Shown here piece after piece: positions 1 through 4,643 of a DNA stretch of 6,945 nt. The stretch spans positions 1 through 6,945 of the forward strand of contig CALBJL010000113.1 of assembly GCA_937893485.1 (NCBI GenBank), read 5' to 3'. This DNA comes from an uncultured bacterium. Lineage in GTDB: Bacteria; Bacillota; Clostridia; Lachnospirales; Lachnospiraceae. Under the pieces are notes generated by a model. That model saw only the letters and a list, made by a program, of their open reading frames with translations. It was not told the DNA's origin and did no database searches. The position numbers were made by a program, and so were the translations under genes. Numbering within the stretch: the first letter of the stretch is position 1; each line of letters starts with the position of its first letter.

Positions 1-35
1 AAATGTTCTTTCTACTGGTATGGTTTCTTTTTTAA

Positions 36-63
36 AAACTGGACATTTTCATCAATCCAGTTT
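36..63. repeat. 8-bp inverted repeat (AAACTGGA / TCCAGTTT)
   Basis: AAACTGGA (36-43) and TCCAGTTT (56-63) are perfect inverted copies separated by 12 bases, about two helical turns centre to centre. The right arm is followed by a T-rich stretch (cgttttatt), so as RNA it could be the terminator of a gene left of the window. As DNA it brackets the candidate -35 of the ECF gene and would suit a dimeric repressor. The sequence does not decide between the two. Confidence 0.45.
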
Positions 64-74
64 CGTTTTATTAT
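46..74 (+). promoter_or_regulatory. Candidate sigma-A promoter of the ECF S-component gene
   Basis: TTTTCA (46-51) and TATTAT (69-74) are separated by exactly 17 bases and match the sigma-A consensus at 4/6 and 5/6 positions. Transcription would start near 81, leaving a leader of about 57 nt. No known riboswitch core is recognisable in that leader. Confidence 0.35.
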
Positions 75-104
75 CAGTTCAATTGAATCAGAAACTAAAA
101 CATA

Positions 105-122
105 TGCGATCGGTGAATCGCA
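105..122 (+). other. Small hairpin next to the ribosome site of the ECF gene
   Basis: TGCGAT (105-110) pairs with ATCGCA (117-122) around a 6-base loop, directly upstream of the purine-rich ribosome site (agagggcatt before the ATG at 138). It could modulate translation, but a 6-bp stem is short enough to be chance. Confidence 0.25.
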
Positions 123-137
123 GGAAAAGAGGGCATT

Positions 138-725
138 ATGAATACGACAAAAAAATGGGTCGTTGCAGCATTGTTCGCGGCACTGACCTGCATCTGCACA
201 ATGATCATCAAAATTCCCACCCCTACAGGCGGATACATTCATCCCGGTGACGGTATGGTGCTGCTATGCGGTGTCATCTTAGGACCCGGAATGGGCGCAC
301 TCGCCGCCGGTATCGGCTCTATGCTGTCTGATTTATTCAGCGGATATATGGTATGGGTTCCCGCTACCTTTATCATCAAGGCACTCACCGCACTGGCTGC
401 CGGCGTTCTGTTCCGCAAGAGCAGCAGCCTGCTCTCCGGCAGCAAGGCAGCCTCTACCGTACGTGTTGTTCTCGGCGGCATCATTGGCGAGGCACTGATG
501 GTATTCGGATATTTTGTATTTGAGATCGGTCTGAATGCCGCATCCAACGGCGGCTTTACCTCCGCTGCGATCGCGGGCGGCATCGCCTACTCCGCTGCCG
601 GTGTTCCCGCCAACATCGTTCAGGGCGTGACCGGTATCGTGATCGCCTGCCTACTGCTCCCGATCTTAAGCCAGATCCCCGATGTCCGTACATGGATTCA
701 CGACGGCATCAAGGCTGCCGCCTGA
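138..725 (+). CDS. ECF transporter S component (COG4720 / ECF-ribofla_trS-like vitamin transporter)
   Basis: A 195-residue, very hydrophobic protein with about six membrane segments, the usual size for the substrate-binding S subunit of an energy-coupling factor (ECF) transporter. It starts MNTTKKW followed by an A-rich helix, as S components do for docking to EcfT. The motif IPTPTGGYIHPGDG (residues 26-39), then a Gly/Ala-rich helix with GPGMGALAAGIGSMLSD (49-65), is typical of the PF07155/COG4720 group, whose members carry riboflavin, pyridoxine or hydroxymethylpyrimidine in different species. The substrate cannot be read from the sequence. No EcfA/EcfT genes are adjacent, so it probably shares a genome-wide ECF module (group II arrangement). 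The ATG at 138 follows an AGAGGG ribosome site at 4-base spacing. No thiamine (TPP) or FMN riboswitch is visible upstream, which weakly argues against a riboswitch-controlled thiamine or riboflavin role. Confidence 0.85.
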   Translation: MNTTKKWVVAALFAALTCICTMIIKIPTPTGGYIHPGDGMVLLCGVILGPGMGALAAGIGSMLSDLFSGYMVWVPATFIIKALTALAAGVLFRKSSSLLSGSKAASTVRVVLGGIIGEALMVFGYFVFEIGLNAASNGGFTSAAIAGGIAYSAAGVPANIVQGVTGIVIACLLLPILSQIPDVRTWIHDGIKAAA

Positions 726-734
726 GCACCGATC

Positions 735-806
735 TTGACCTGACACCAAATTTATTCGTGTATTTTTTGTGTTTTTCGTCCACAAACGATCAAAATAGTG
801 TATACT
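735..806 (+). promoter_or_regulatory. Candidate promoter region of the small membrane protein gene
   Basis: Two weak candidates lie in the 147-base gap after the ECF gene. One is TTGACC (735-740) with TGTATT (759-764) at 18 bases. The other is a good -10, TATACT (801-806), with no recognisable -35 at the right distance. No hairpin terminator is visible after the ECF stop, so read-through from the ECF gene is also possible. The rest of the gap is AT-rich and unremarkable. Confidence 0.3.
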
Positions 807-872
807 GTATGTGATCCGGCGCAGAAACAGAAAACATCCGCTTCCGGACAATTTAGCAGAAGGAGAACGATT

Positions 873-1136
873 ATGAGTCAGGCAAAAGTAGACCAGTATA
901 AGAAGGCAAAGGCGCACCGCAAACAGTCCATGCGGCGTGAAAAGCTCGAACGGGCGCTTGCATGGGTTCTTGTGGCAGTCCTCGCAGCAGCAATCTGCAT
1001 CTGGATCGGATTTTCAATCTATGGAAAAACCAACAGCTCGGCAAATGCGGACACTGGCAATTCTACCGTATCCGTCAACACCGATGCAGTCGATAACTAT
1101 TTAAATGATCTCGGCAGCGAAGCAGCCGAAGAATAA
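873..1136 (+). CDS. Small single-span membrane protein, function unknown
   Basis: An 87-residue protein. The start at 873 is chosen because GGAG (862-865, within AAGGAG) sits 7 bases before this ATG; the longer reading from 798 has no ribosome site. Residues 1-28 are highly charged and Lys/Arg-rich (MSQAKVDQYKKAKAHRK...). A hydrophobic segment runs from about 29 to 49 (AWVLVAVLAAAICIWIGFSIY), then a polar Ser/Thr/Asn stretch and an acidic tail ending DNYLNDLGSEAAEE. The positive-inside rule puts the N-terminus in the cytoplasm and the C-terminus outside. There is no signal-peptidase or lipobox site. It resembles small conserved hypothetical proteins of Lachnospiraceae that I recall, but I know no function. 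A strong terminator follows 25 bases after the stop. Confidence 0.8.
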   Translation: MSQAKVDQYKKAKAHRKQSMRREKLERALAWVLVAVLAAAICIWIGFSIYGKTNSSANADTGNSTVSVNTDAVDNYLNDLGSEAAEE

Positions 1137-1159
1137 AAGAAAATGTTTAAAGGACAACA

Positions 1160-1256
1160 TAAAGAAGCCCGCTGTAACAGCGGGCTTCTTCGCGTAAGAA
1201 GGAAGTTTTTATGAAAAATAAGAGCGAATTTTTCATCAAACATTATAATAACTTCT
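1160..1256 (-). ncRNA. Candidate small RNA of about 95 nt (promoter plus two hairpins plus terminator)
   Basis: This is the segment transcribed leftward from the perfect promoter at 1262-1291 to the terminator at 1162-1190. Its predicted 5' end GAAGTT (1255-1250) pairs with AACTTC (1207-1202). Inside that, ATGAAAAAT (1236-1228) pairs with ATTTTTCAT (1219-1211) around an 8-base loop, TCGCTCTT. A pyrimidine-rich linker (CTTCCTTCTT) leads into the 13-bp terminator hairpin. The linker is complementary to AAGAAGGAAG-type ribosome sites, as in antisense regulators. An alternative is a short peptide: ATGs at 1243 and 1236 open short frames running through the terminator, but neither has a convincing ribosome site. 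I do not recognise a known RNA family. Confidence 0.5.
1162..1190. terminator. Strong bidirectional intrinsic terminator
   Basis: AAGAAGCCCGCTG (1162-1174) and CAGCGGGCTTCTT (1178-1190) form a perfect 13-bp stem with a TAA loop. The GC core (1167-1174/1178-1185) is flanked by an A-rich and a T-rich arm, so it works in either direction. Rightward it ends the small membrane protein gene. Leftward it ends with CTTCTTTATG and would stop transcripts from the 1313-1609 gene and from the promoter at 1262-1291. Confidence 0.92.
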
Positions 1257-1261
1257 CATAT

Positions 1262-1291
1262 ATTATATGCTCACTATGGTTTTATTGTCAA
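1262..1291 (-). promoter_or_regulatory. Exact-consensus sigma-A promoter, leftward, with no assigned gene
   Basis: On the minus strand TTGACA (1291-1286) and TATAAT (1267-1262) are both perfect consensus hexamers separated by 18 bases. It begins 22 bases past the stop of the 1313-1609 gene and points away from it. Predicted start of transcription is about 1255-1256. The only downstream element before the terminator at 1162-1190 is the candidate small RNA described separately. Confidence 0.75.
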
Positions 1292-1312
1292 GTAGTATCG
1301 GAGCAAAACCAT

Positions 1313-1609
1313 TTATTTCATAAAATTTTTCATCAAATTGACCGTTTTTGCCTGTTCGATAATCTCAAAACGGTGTTCATTCATATATTGCTCAAACTGC
1401 TCCAGTTCCTCCGGCACAAAGCCCTGATGGGATGTGATCTTCGTTGCCGGAATACTGCCCTCCGCGAAATCTTTTCCTCGCTCAAACCGCACATAAATGA
1501 CCTTTTCCCCGTTTTTATTGCGTAGAATCCCCGAACAGACGACCTCTATCTGCGGTTGTGGTTTTTGCTGTGCCTCATGTGTTTCATGTGCCTCTGTATT
1601 AAAATTCAT
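1313..1609 (-). CDS. 98-residue cytoplasmic protein of unknown function
   Basis: The protein has a polar, His/Glu/Gln-rich N-terminus (residues 1-19), then what looks like a small folded domain. A beta-rich part (IEVVCSGILRNKNGEKVIYVRFERG, about 21-45) is followed by a loop with IPATKI and a helical C-terminus (VPEELEQFEQYMNEHRFEIIEQAK, about 65-88). It ends NLMKNFMK. There is no signal peptide or membrane segment. The ATG at 1609 follows GGAGAGAG at suitable spacing, supporting a real gene over the overlapping rightward frame. It is divergent from the sigma-2-like gene, and the two appear to share a -35 element, so co-regulation is possible. I recall no function for this family; the leftward terminator is at 1162-1190. 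Confidence 0.75.
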   Translation of the reverse strand: MNFNTEAHETHEAQQKPQPQIEVVCSGILRNKNGEKVIYVRFERGKDFAEGSIPATKITSHQGFVPEELEQFEQYMNEHRFEIIEQAKTVNLMKNFMK

Positions 1610-1703
1610 GCTCTCTCTCCGTTTACATCTGTATTGTCATGCAGTTCTTCCGTTCCCCCAAAAGCGCCTGTCCCAAGCAGTCACATACATCATACGTACT
1701 TAT

Positions 1704-1732
1704 AGTGTAACATGGTGATTCTACTCTTGCAA
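1704..1732 (-). promoter_or_regulatory. Promoter of the 98-residue protein gene
   Basis: On the minus strand TTGCAA (1732-1727) and TACACT (1709-1704) are spaced by 17 bases. The start would be near 1697, giving a leader of about 88 nt to the ATG at 1609. The -35 hexamer is the same palindrome used by the rightward promoter. Confidence 0.4.
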
Positions 1733-1755
1733 GCATCCGCAAAAGAAACTATACT
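1727..1755 (+). promoter_or_regulatory. Promoter of the sigma-2-like membrane protein gene
   Basis: TTGCAA (1727-1732) and TATACT (1750-1755) are separated by 17 bases. The start would be near 1762, about 62 nt before the ATG at 1824. The -10 TATACT is identical to that of the ligase gene promoter, and the leader contains the shared 10-mer TCCTGCAAAA. Confidence 0.6.
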
Positions 1756-1773
1756 ATGAATAGTAATAGGAAA

Positions 1774-1783
1774 TCCTGCAAAA
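1774..1783 (+). promoter_or_regulatory. Shared 10-mer TCCTGCAAAA in the leader of the sigma-2-like gene
   Basis: The same ten bases occur at 2903-2912 in the leader of the ligase gene, and their reverse complement at 2847-2856 within that promoter. A near copy, TCCGCAAAAG, lies at 1736-1745 in the spacer of the present promoter. This is a candidate binding site for an unidentified regulator. Confidence 0.4.
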
Positions 1784-1810
1784 GACAATGGCAAAAATCA
1801 CCGACCGGCA

Positions 1811-1819
1811 AAGGAGGTG
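1811..1819 (+). promoter_or_regulatory. Ribosome site that sets the start at 1824
   Basis: AAGGAGGTG is a near-perfect Shine-Dalgarno sequence, with its GGAGG core (1813-1817) 6 bases from the ATG at 1824. The in-frame ATG at 1788 lies upstream of it and has no comparable site, so 1824 is preferred. Confidence 0.85.
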
Positions 1820-1823
1820 CGGT

Positions 1824-2819
1824 ATGGCAGAAAATCAGATATTGAAAAAAGCGCTGCGCGCGATGGCACTCGGCTCAAAATCGGGCTTTAAAACCTTTTA
1901 TAACGGTACGGCTGCCTTTATCTACAGCAGTGCCCGCCTGCTCTATCCCACCCACGAGGCTGCCTGTCAGTTCATGGTGGATGTCTATCAGTATATTTAC
2001 CTCCATATCAACGAATACGACGACAGACAGAGCATCGAAAAATGGATCTCGCGCATGATCTACGACCGCTATACCCAGCTATCAATCGGAAACGCACCGT
2101 TTACGCCGTCTGTTTCCCAGCAGATGGCGGCCGGCTCGGTCGTCCTTGGCGACAGCGAGCGCACACGGATCTGGCGGATGTTAGATGTCCGCATCCATTT
2201 TCCGCCGGAGCAAAAAAAGCGCCGGTCGCCGATGCGTCCCGTACTGATATTATCAGTGCTCCTGCTGCTCTTGCTGCTCGCCGTACGCTACGCACCCACT
2301 GTCTGGCAGCAGCTCTCATCCGGCATTTCATCCAAAGACCAGCCCGCGGACAACGAAAATGGTGAGGCTGATCCTGAAAACGAAGCAGGCGGCGATTCCG
2401 AAGACCCGTCTGACGCGGGCGGTGACGGGACGGCGGACGAACTGAACGGGCAGGGCACAGATAACATCCCCGATACGCCGTCCGGCACTGATGCACAACC
2501 GGAGGACACCACACAGGCACAGATGGATGAGCTCGAACGGCGCATGAGCCAGATCGGAGCCAATTCAAGTTCGGATTCAGGTTCCGCTTCCGGCTCCGGA
2601 CAATCGTCGGAGATCACCGTACCGGATACACCGGACACGCCGGATACCCCCGATACGCTGGATACGTCCGCGCCCTCACAGCAGACGGAACACTCCTCTC
2701 AGTCAGACCGCTCCGATTCGCAGTCCGTCGATTCCATCGACGACTCACTCGAAAATCTGGATCTGAATCTGCGCTACGGCGATTCACTTCTCTACGGCAA
2801 TGATCTTACTTCACAATAG
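1824..2819 (+). CDS. Membrane protein with sigma-70 region 2-like cytoplasmic domain and acidic extracellular tail
   Basis: A 331-residue protein in three parts. Residues about 20-86 follow the pattern of ECF sigma-factor region 2: GFKTFYNGTAAFIYSSARLL, then a helix (EAACQFMVDVYQYIYLHINEY), then IEKWISRMIYDRY where sigma factors have the W-L-x-x-I-A-x-N helix. The acidic DxxQ signature is changed to FMVDVYQY. No region 4 follows. After a basic patch (KKRRSPMR, 131-138) comes one Leu-rich membrane span (139-156), giving N-in, C-out topology. The remaining 175 residues are acidic and Ser/Asp/Pro/Thr-rich, disordered, with a PDT repeat (267-281) and a more ordered end (SLENLDLNLRYGDSLLYGN). I recall similar sigma-2-like membrane proteins in Lachnospiraceae without known function. 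Without region 4 it is unlikely to be an ordinary sigma factor; it may be a membrane-tethered RNA polymerase-binding or signalling protein. That role is inference. Confidence 0.75.
   Translation: MAENQILKKALRAMALGSKSGFKTFYNGTAAFIYSSARLLYPTHEAACQFMVDVYQYIYLHINEYDDRQSIEKWISRMIYDRYTQLSIGNAPFTPSVSQQMAAGSVVLGDSERTRIWRMLDVRIHFPPEQKKRRSPMRPVLILSVLLLLLLLAVRYAPTVWQQLSSGISSKDQPADNENGEADPENEAGGDSEDPSDAGGDGTADELNGQGTDNIPDTPSGTDAQPEDTTQAQMDELERRMSQIGANSSSDSGSASGSGQSSEITVPDTPDTPDTPDTLDTSAPSQQTEHSSQSDRSDSQSVDSIDDSLENLDLNLRYGDSLLYGNDLTSQ
2622..2666 (+). repeat. Five 9-bp tandem units encoding Pro-Asp-Thr
   Basis: The units are ccggataca, ccggacacg, ccggatacc, cccgatacg and ctggatacg, in frame, encoding PDT four times and then LDT (residues 267-281). 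The units differ at third positions and one proline codon, so the repeat has diverged and is probably not fast-slipping. It sits in the predicted extracellular tail. Confidence 0.85.
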
Positions 2820-2841
2820 GGCTTACAGCCGTCTTTTGTCA

Positions 2842-2870
2842 TTGACTTTTGCAGGAAAAGAACGTATACT
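2842..2870 (+). promoter_or_regulatory. Promoter of the acyl-CoA ligase gene
   Basis: TTGACT (2842-2847) and TATACT (2865-2870) are 5/6 matches each to the sigma-A consensus at the ideal 17-base spacing. The start would be near 2877, about 66 nt before the ATG at 2944. There is no strong terminator between the previous gene and this promoter; the only hairpin (GGCT-TAC-AGCC, 2820-2830) has a 4-bp stem. Confidence 0.7.
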
Positions 2871-2912
2871 TTAATCAATAGGCGCTTTAAAGCATAAAAG
2901 TGTCCTGCAAAA
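2847..2912. repeat. 10-bp perfect inverted repeat spanning the ligase promoter
   Basis: TTTTGCAGGA (2847-2856) and TCCTGCAAAA (2903-2912) are perfect inverted copies 46 bases apart. They flank the -10 and the start of transcription. Because the left arm is upstream of the start, it cannot act as an RNA hairpin, so paired protein-binding sites are more likely. A separate 10-bp palindrome, GCTTTAAAGC, lies between them at 2884-2893. Confidence 0.5.
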
Positions 2913-2930
2913 TTATTTACAGAGAAGAAT

Positions 2931-2934
2931 GGAG
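2931..2934 (+). promoter_or_regulatory. Ribosome site that sets the start at 2944
   Basis: GGAG lies 9 bases before the ATG at 2944 (MPITQYLE). The in-frame ATG at 2929 overlaps this site and is preceded only by AGAGAAG at very short spacing, so the shorter protein is preferred. Confidence 0.65.
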
Positions 2935-2943
2935 ATAACCGTT

Positions 2944-4581
2944 ATGCCGATTACACAGTATTTAGAGGATAACGCCTGCGATTACGAAGATGAGATCTGT
3001 CTGGTAGAGCTCAACCCAGCAATGAAAGAGACCCGGCGTGTCACATGGAGAGAATATGATTTGATGGAGCCCAACCGGGCTGCCGCTTACCGCCGCGAGA
3101 TCACCTGGGGCGTGTTTGACGAGAAGGCCAACCGCTTTGCCAACCTGTTGATTTCACGCGGTATCAAAAAGAATGACAAGGTAGCAATCCTTCTCATGAA
3201 CTGTCTGGAATGGCTGCCGATCTATTTCGGAATCTTAAAAACCGGAGCGATCGCGGTTCCTTTGAACTTCCGCTATTCCTCTGACGAGATCGAATACTGT
3301 GTCAAGCTGGCAGAAGCAGATATTCTGATCTTTGGTCCGGAATTTATCGGCCGTGTCGAGGAGATCGCAGACAAAATCAGCAAAAACCGTCTGCTCTACT
3401 ATGTAGGCGACAATGACTGCCCGAGCTTTGCCGAGGACTACATCAGTGAGGCTGCCAACTGTTCCAGCAAAAAACCGGATGTCACGATCACGGATGATGA
3501 TTTCGCCGCGATTTACTTTTCTTCCGGAACGACCGGATTCCCAAAAGCGATCCTGCACAGACACCGCAGCCTGATGCATGCTGCCGCTGTCGAGCAGAAG
3601 CATCACTCTACGGGAAAAGACGATGTATTTTTATGCATTCCGCCGCTCTATCACACCGGCGCGAAAATGCACTGGTTCGGCTCTCTTGTCTCAGCGAGCA
3701 AGGCAGTATTATTAAAAGGAACAAAGCCCGAATACATATTGAATGCCGTATCCGACGAGGGCTGTACGATCGTATGGCTGCTCGTACCGTGGGCACAGGA
3801 TATTTTAGAGCAGCTGGACTCAGGCGCACTCAGGCTGTCCGATTACAAGCTGGATCAATGGCGGCTCATGCATATCGGCGCACAGCCCGTACCGCCCTCC
3901 CTGATCCGTCACTGGAAAGAATATTTCCCGAATCACGAATACGATACGAATTACGGTCTGAGCGAGTCGATCGGACCCGGTGCTGTACATCTCGGCGTGG
4001 AGAACATCCACAAGGTCGGCGCGATCGGTGTACCCGGCTACGGCTGGCAGTGTAAGATCTGCGATGAGAACGGAAACGAGGTCGCACAGGGCGAAGTCGG
4101 CGAGCTGGTAATCAAAGGTCCTGGCGTGATGGAATGCTACTACAACGATGAGAAAGCAACCAATGAAGTATTAAAGGATGGCTGGCTCTTTACCGGAGAC
4201 ATGGCGCGCCAGGACGAGGACGGTTTCTACTTCCTTGTAGACCGCAAGAAAGACGTTATCATCAGCGGCGGCGAGAACCTCTACCCGGTTCAGATTGAGG
4301 ACTTTATCCGCCAGCATGACGCGGTTCACGATGTAGCTGTCATCGGTCTGCCGGACAAACGTCTCGGCGAGATCGCGGCTGCGATTATCGAGTTAAAGGA
4401 CGGTATGATCTGTACCGAGGATGATATCAACGAGTTCTGTATGGATATGCCCCGCTACAAGCGCCCGAAAAAGGTAATTTTTGCCGAAATTCCGCGAAAT
4501 CCGACTGGAAAAATCGAAAAGCCCAAGCTGCGCGAGATCTACTGCGGCGAGCGTCTTGTGGAGGCTGAAAGCAACAGTTAA
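2944..4581 (+). CDS. Class I adenylate-forming acyl-CoA ligase (AMP-binding)
   Basis: A 545-residue protein, full length for the family, that activates a carboxylic acid with ATP to an acyl-AMP and then an acyl-CoA thioester in the cytoplasm. The core motifs are intact: the phosphate-binding loop YFSSGTTGFPK (191-201), A5 NYGLSES (336-342), the ribose-binding Asp of TGD (417-419), the hinge region DRKKD (433-437) followed by SGGENLYP, and the catalytic lysine in PTGKIEK (Lys523). Its overall pattern resembles medium/long-chain fatty-acid and carnitine/cinnamate-type ligases; the substrate is not readable. One oddity is that the N-terminal region has two similar pieces, RRVTW and RREITW, about 25 residues apart, where most relatives have one, suggesting an insertion. 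It has its own promoter and terminator and no beta-oxidation or polyketide genes beside it, so it acts as a stand-alone gene. Confidence 0.92.
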   Translation: MPITQYLEDNACDYEDEICLVELNPAMKETRRVTWREYDLMEPNRAAAYRREITWGVFDEKANRFANLLISRGIKKNDKVAILLMNCLEWLPIYFGILKTGAIAVPLNFRYSSDEIEYCVKLAEADILIFGPEFIGRVEEIADKISKNRLLYYVGDNDCPSFAEDYISEAANCSSKKPDVTITDDDFAAIYFSSGTTGFPKAILHRHRSLMHAAAVEQKHHSTGKDDVFLCIPPLYHTGAKMHWFGSLVSASKAVLLKGTKPEYILNAVSDEGCTIVWLLVPWAQDILEQLDSGALRLSDYKLDQWRLMHIGAQPVPPSLIRHWKEYFPNHEYDTNYGLSESIGPGAVHLGVENIHKVGAIGVPGYGWQCKICDENGNEVAQGEVGELVIKGPGVMECYYNDEKATNEVLKDGWLFTGDMARQDEDGFYFLVDRKKDVIISGGENLYPVQIEDFIRQHDAVHDVAVIGLPDKRLGEIAAAIIELKDGMICTEDDINEFCMDMPRYKRPKKVIFAEIPRNPTGKIEKPKLREIYCGERLVEAESNS

Positions 4582-4603
4582 TTGAAAATAGTTTTGCACA
4601 GAA

Positions 4604-4634
4604 AAAGTGACCTGAATGATTTTCAGGTCACTTT
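4604..4634. terminator. Bidirectional terminator between convergent genes
   Basis: AAAGTGACCTGAA (4604-4616) and TTCAGGTCACTTT (4622-4634) form a perfect 13-bp stem with a 5-base loop. It is preceded by an A run and followed by CTTATCGTTTTA. It ends the ligase gene rightward and, 9 bases past the stop, the DMT transporter gene leftward. Confidence 0.9.
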
Positions 4635-4643
4635 CTTATCGTT

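Noticed and set aside
1..137. Possible riboswitch ahead of the vitamin transporter gene
   Set aside because: No conserved core of TPP, FMN, cobalamin or preQ1 riboswitches can be seen, and the leader predicted from the candidate promoter is only about 57 nt.
239..583. Leftward open frame of 114 codons within the ECF gene
   Set aside because: It is the complement of a clear six-span membrane protein gene; the peptide is Pro/Ala/Ser-rich without motifs.
1276..1312. Inverted repeat ATGGTTTT/AAAACCAT after the stop of the 98-residue gene
   Set aside because: The loop is 21 bases and no T run follows on the relevant strand, so it is not a terminator. It overlaps the -35 of the orphan promoter and may be chance in AT-rich DNA.
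1211..1525. Rightward open frame of 104 codons with a ribosome-like AAGGAAG upstream
   Set aside because: It lies antisense to the 1313-1609 gene, which has a better ribosome site and more protein-like composition. Its peptide is rich in Phe, Cys and His with no family resemblance, and its apparent ribosome site is part of the small-RNA stem.
1788..1823. Upstream in-frame start for the sigma-2-like protein
   Set aside because: The ATG at 1788 has no good ribosome site, whereas AAGGAGGTG sits 6 bases ahead of the ATG at 1824.
2101..2568. Long leftward open frame (155 codons) inside the sigma-2-like gene
   Set aside because: Its composition is Arg/Cys/Pro-rich, typical of the reverse shadow of a GC-rich low-complexity gene, and it has no ribosome site.
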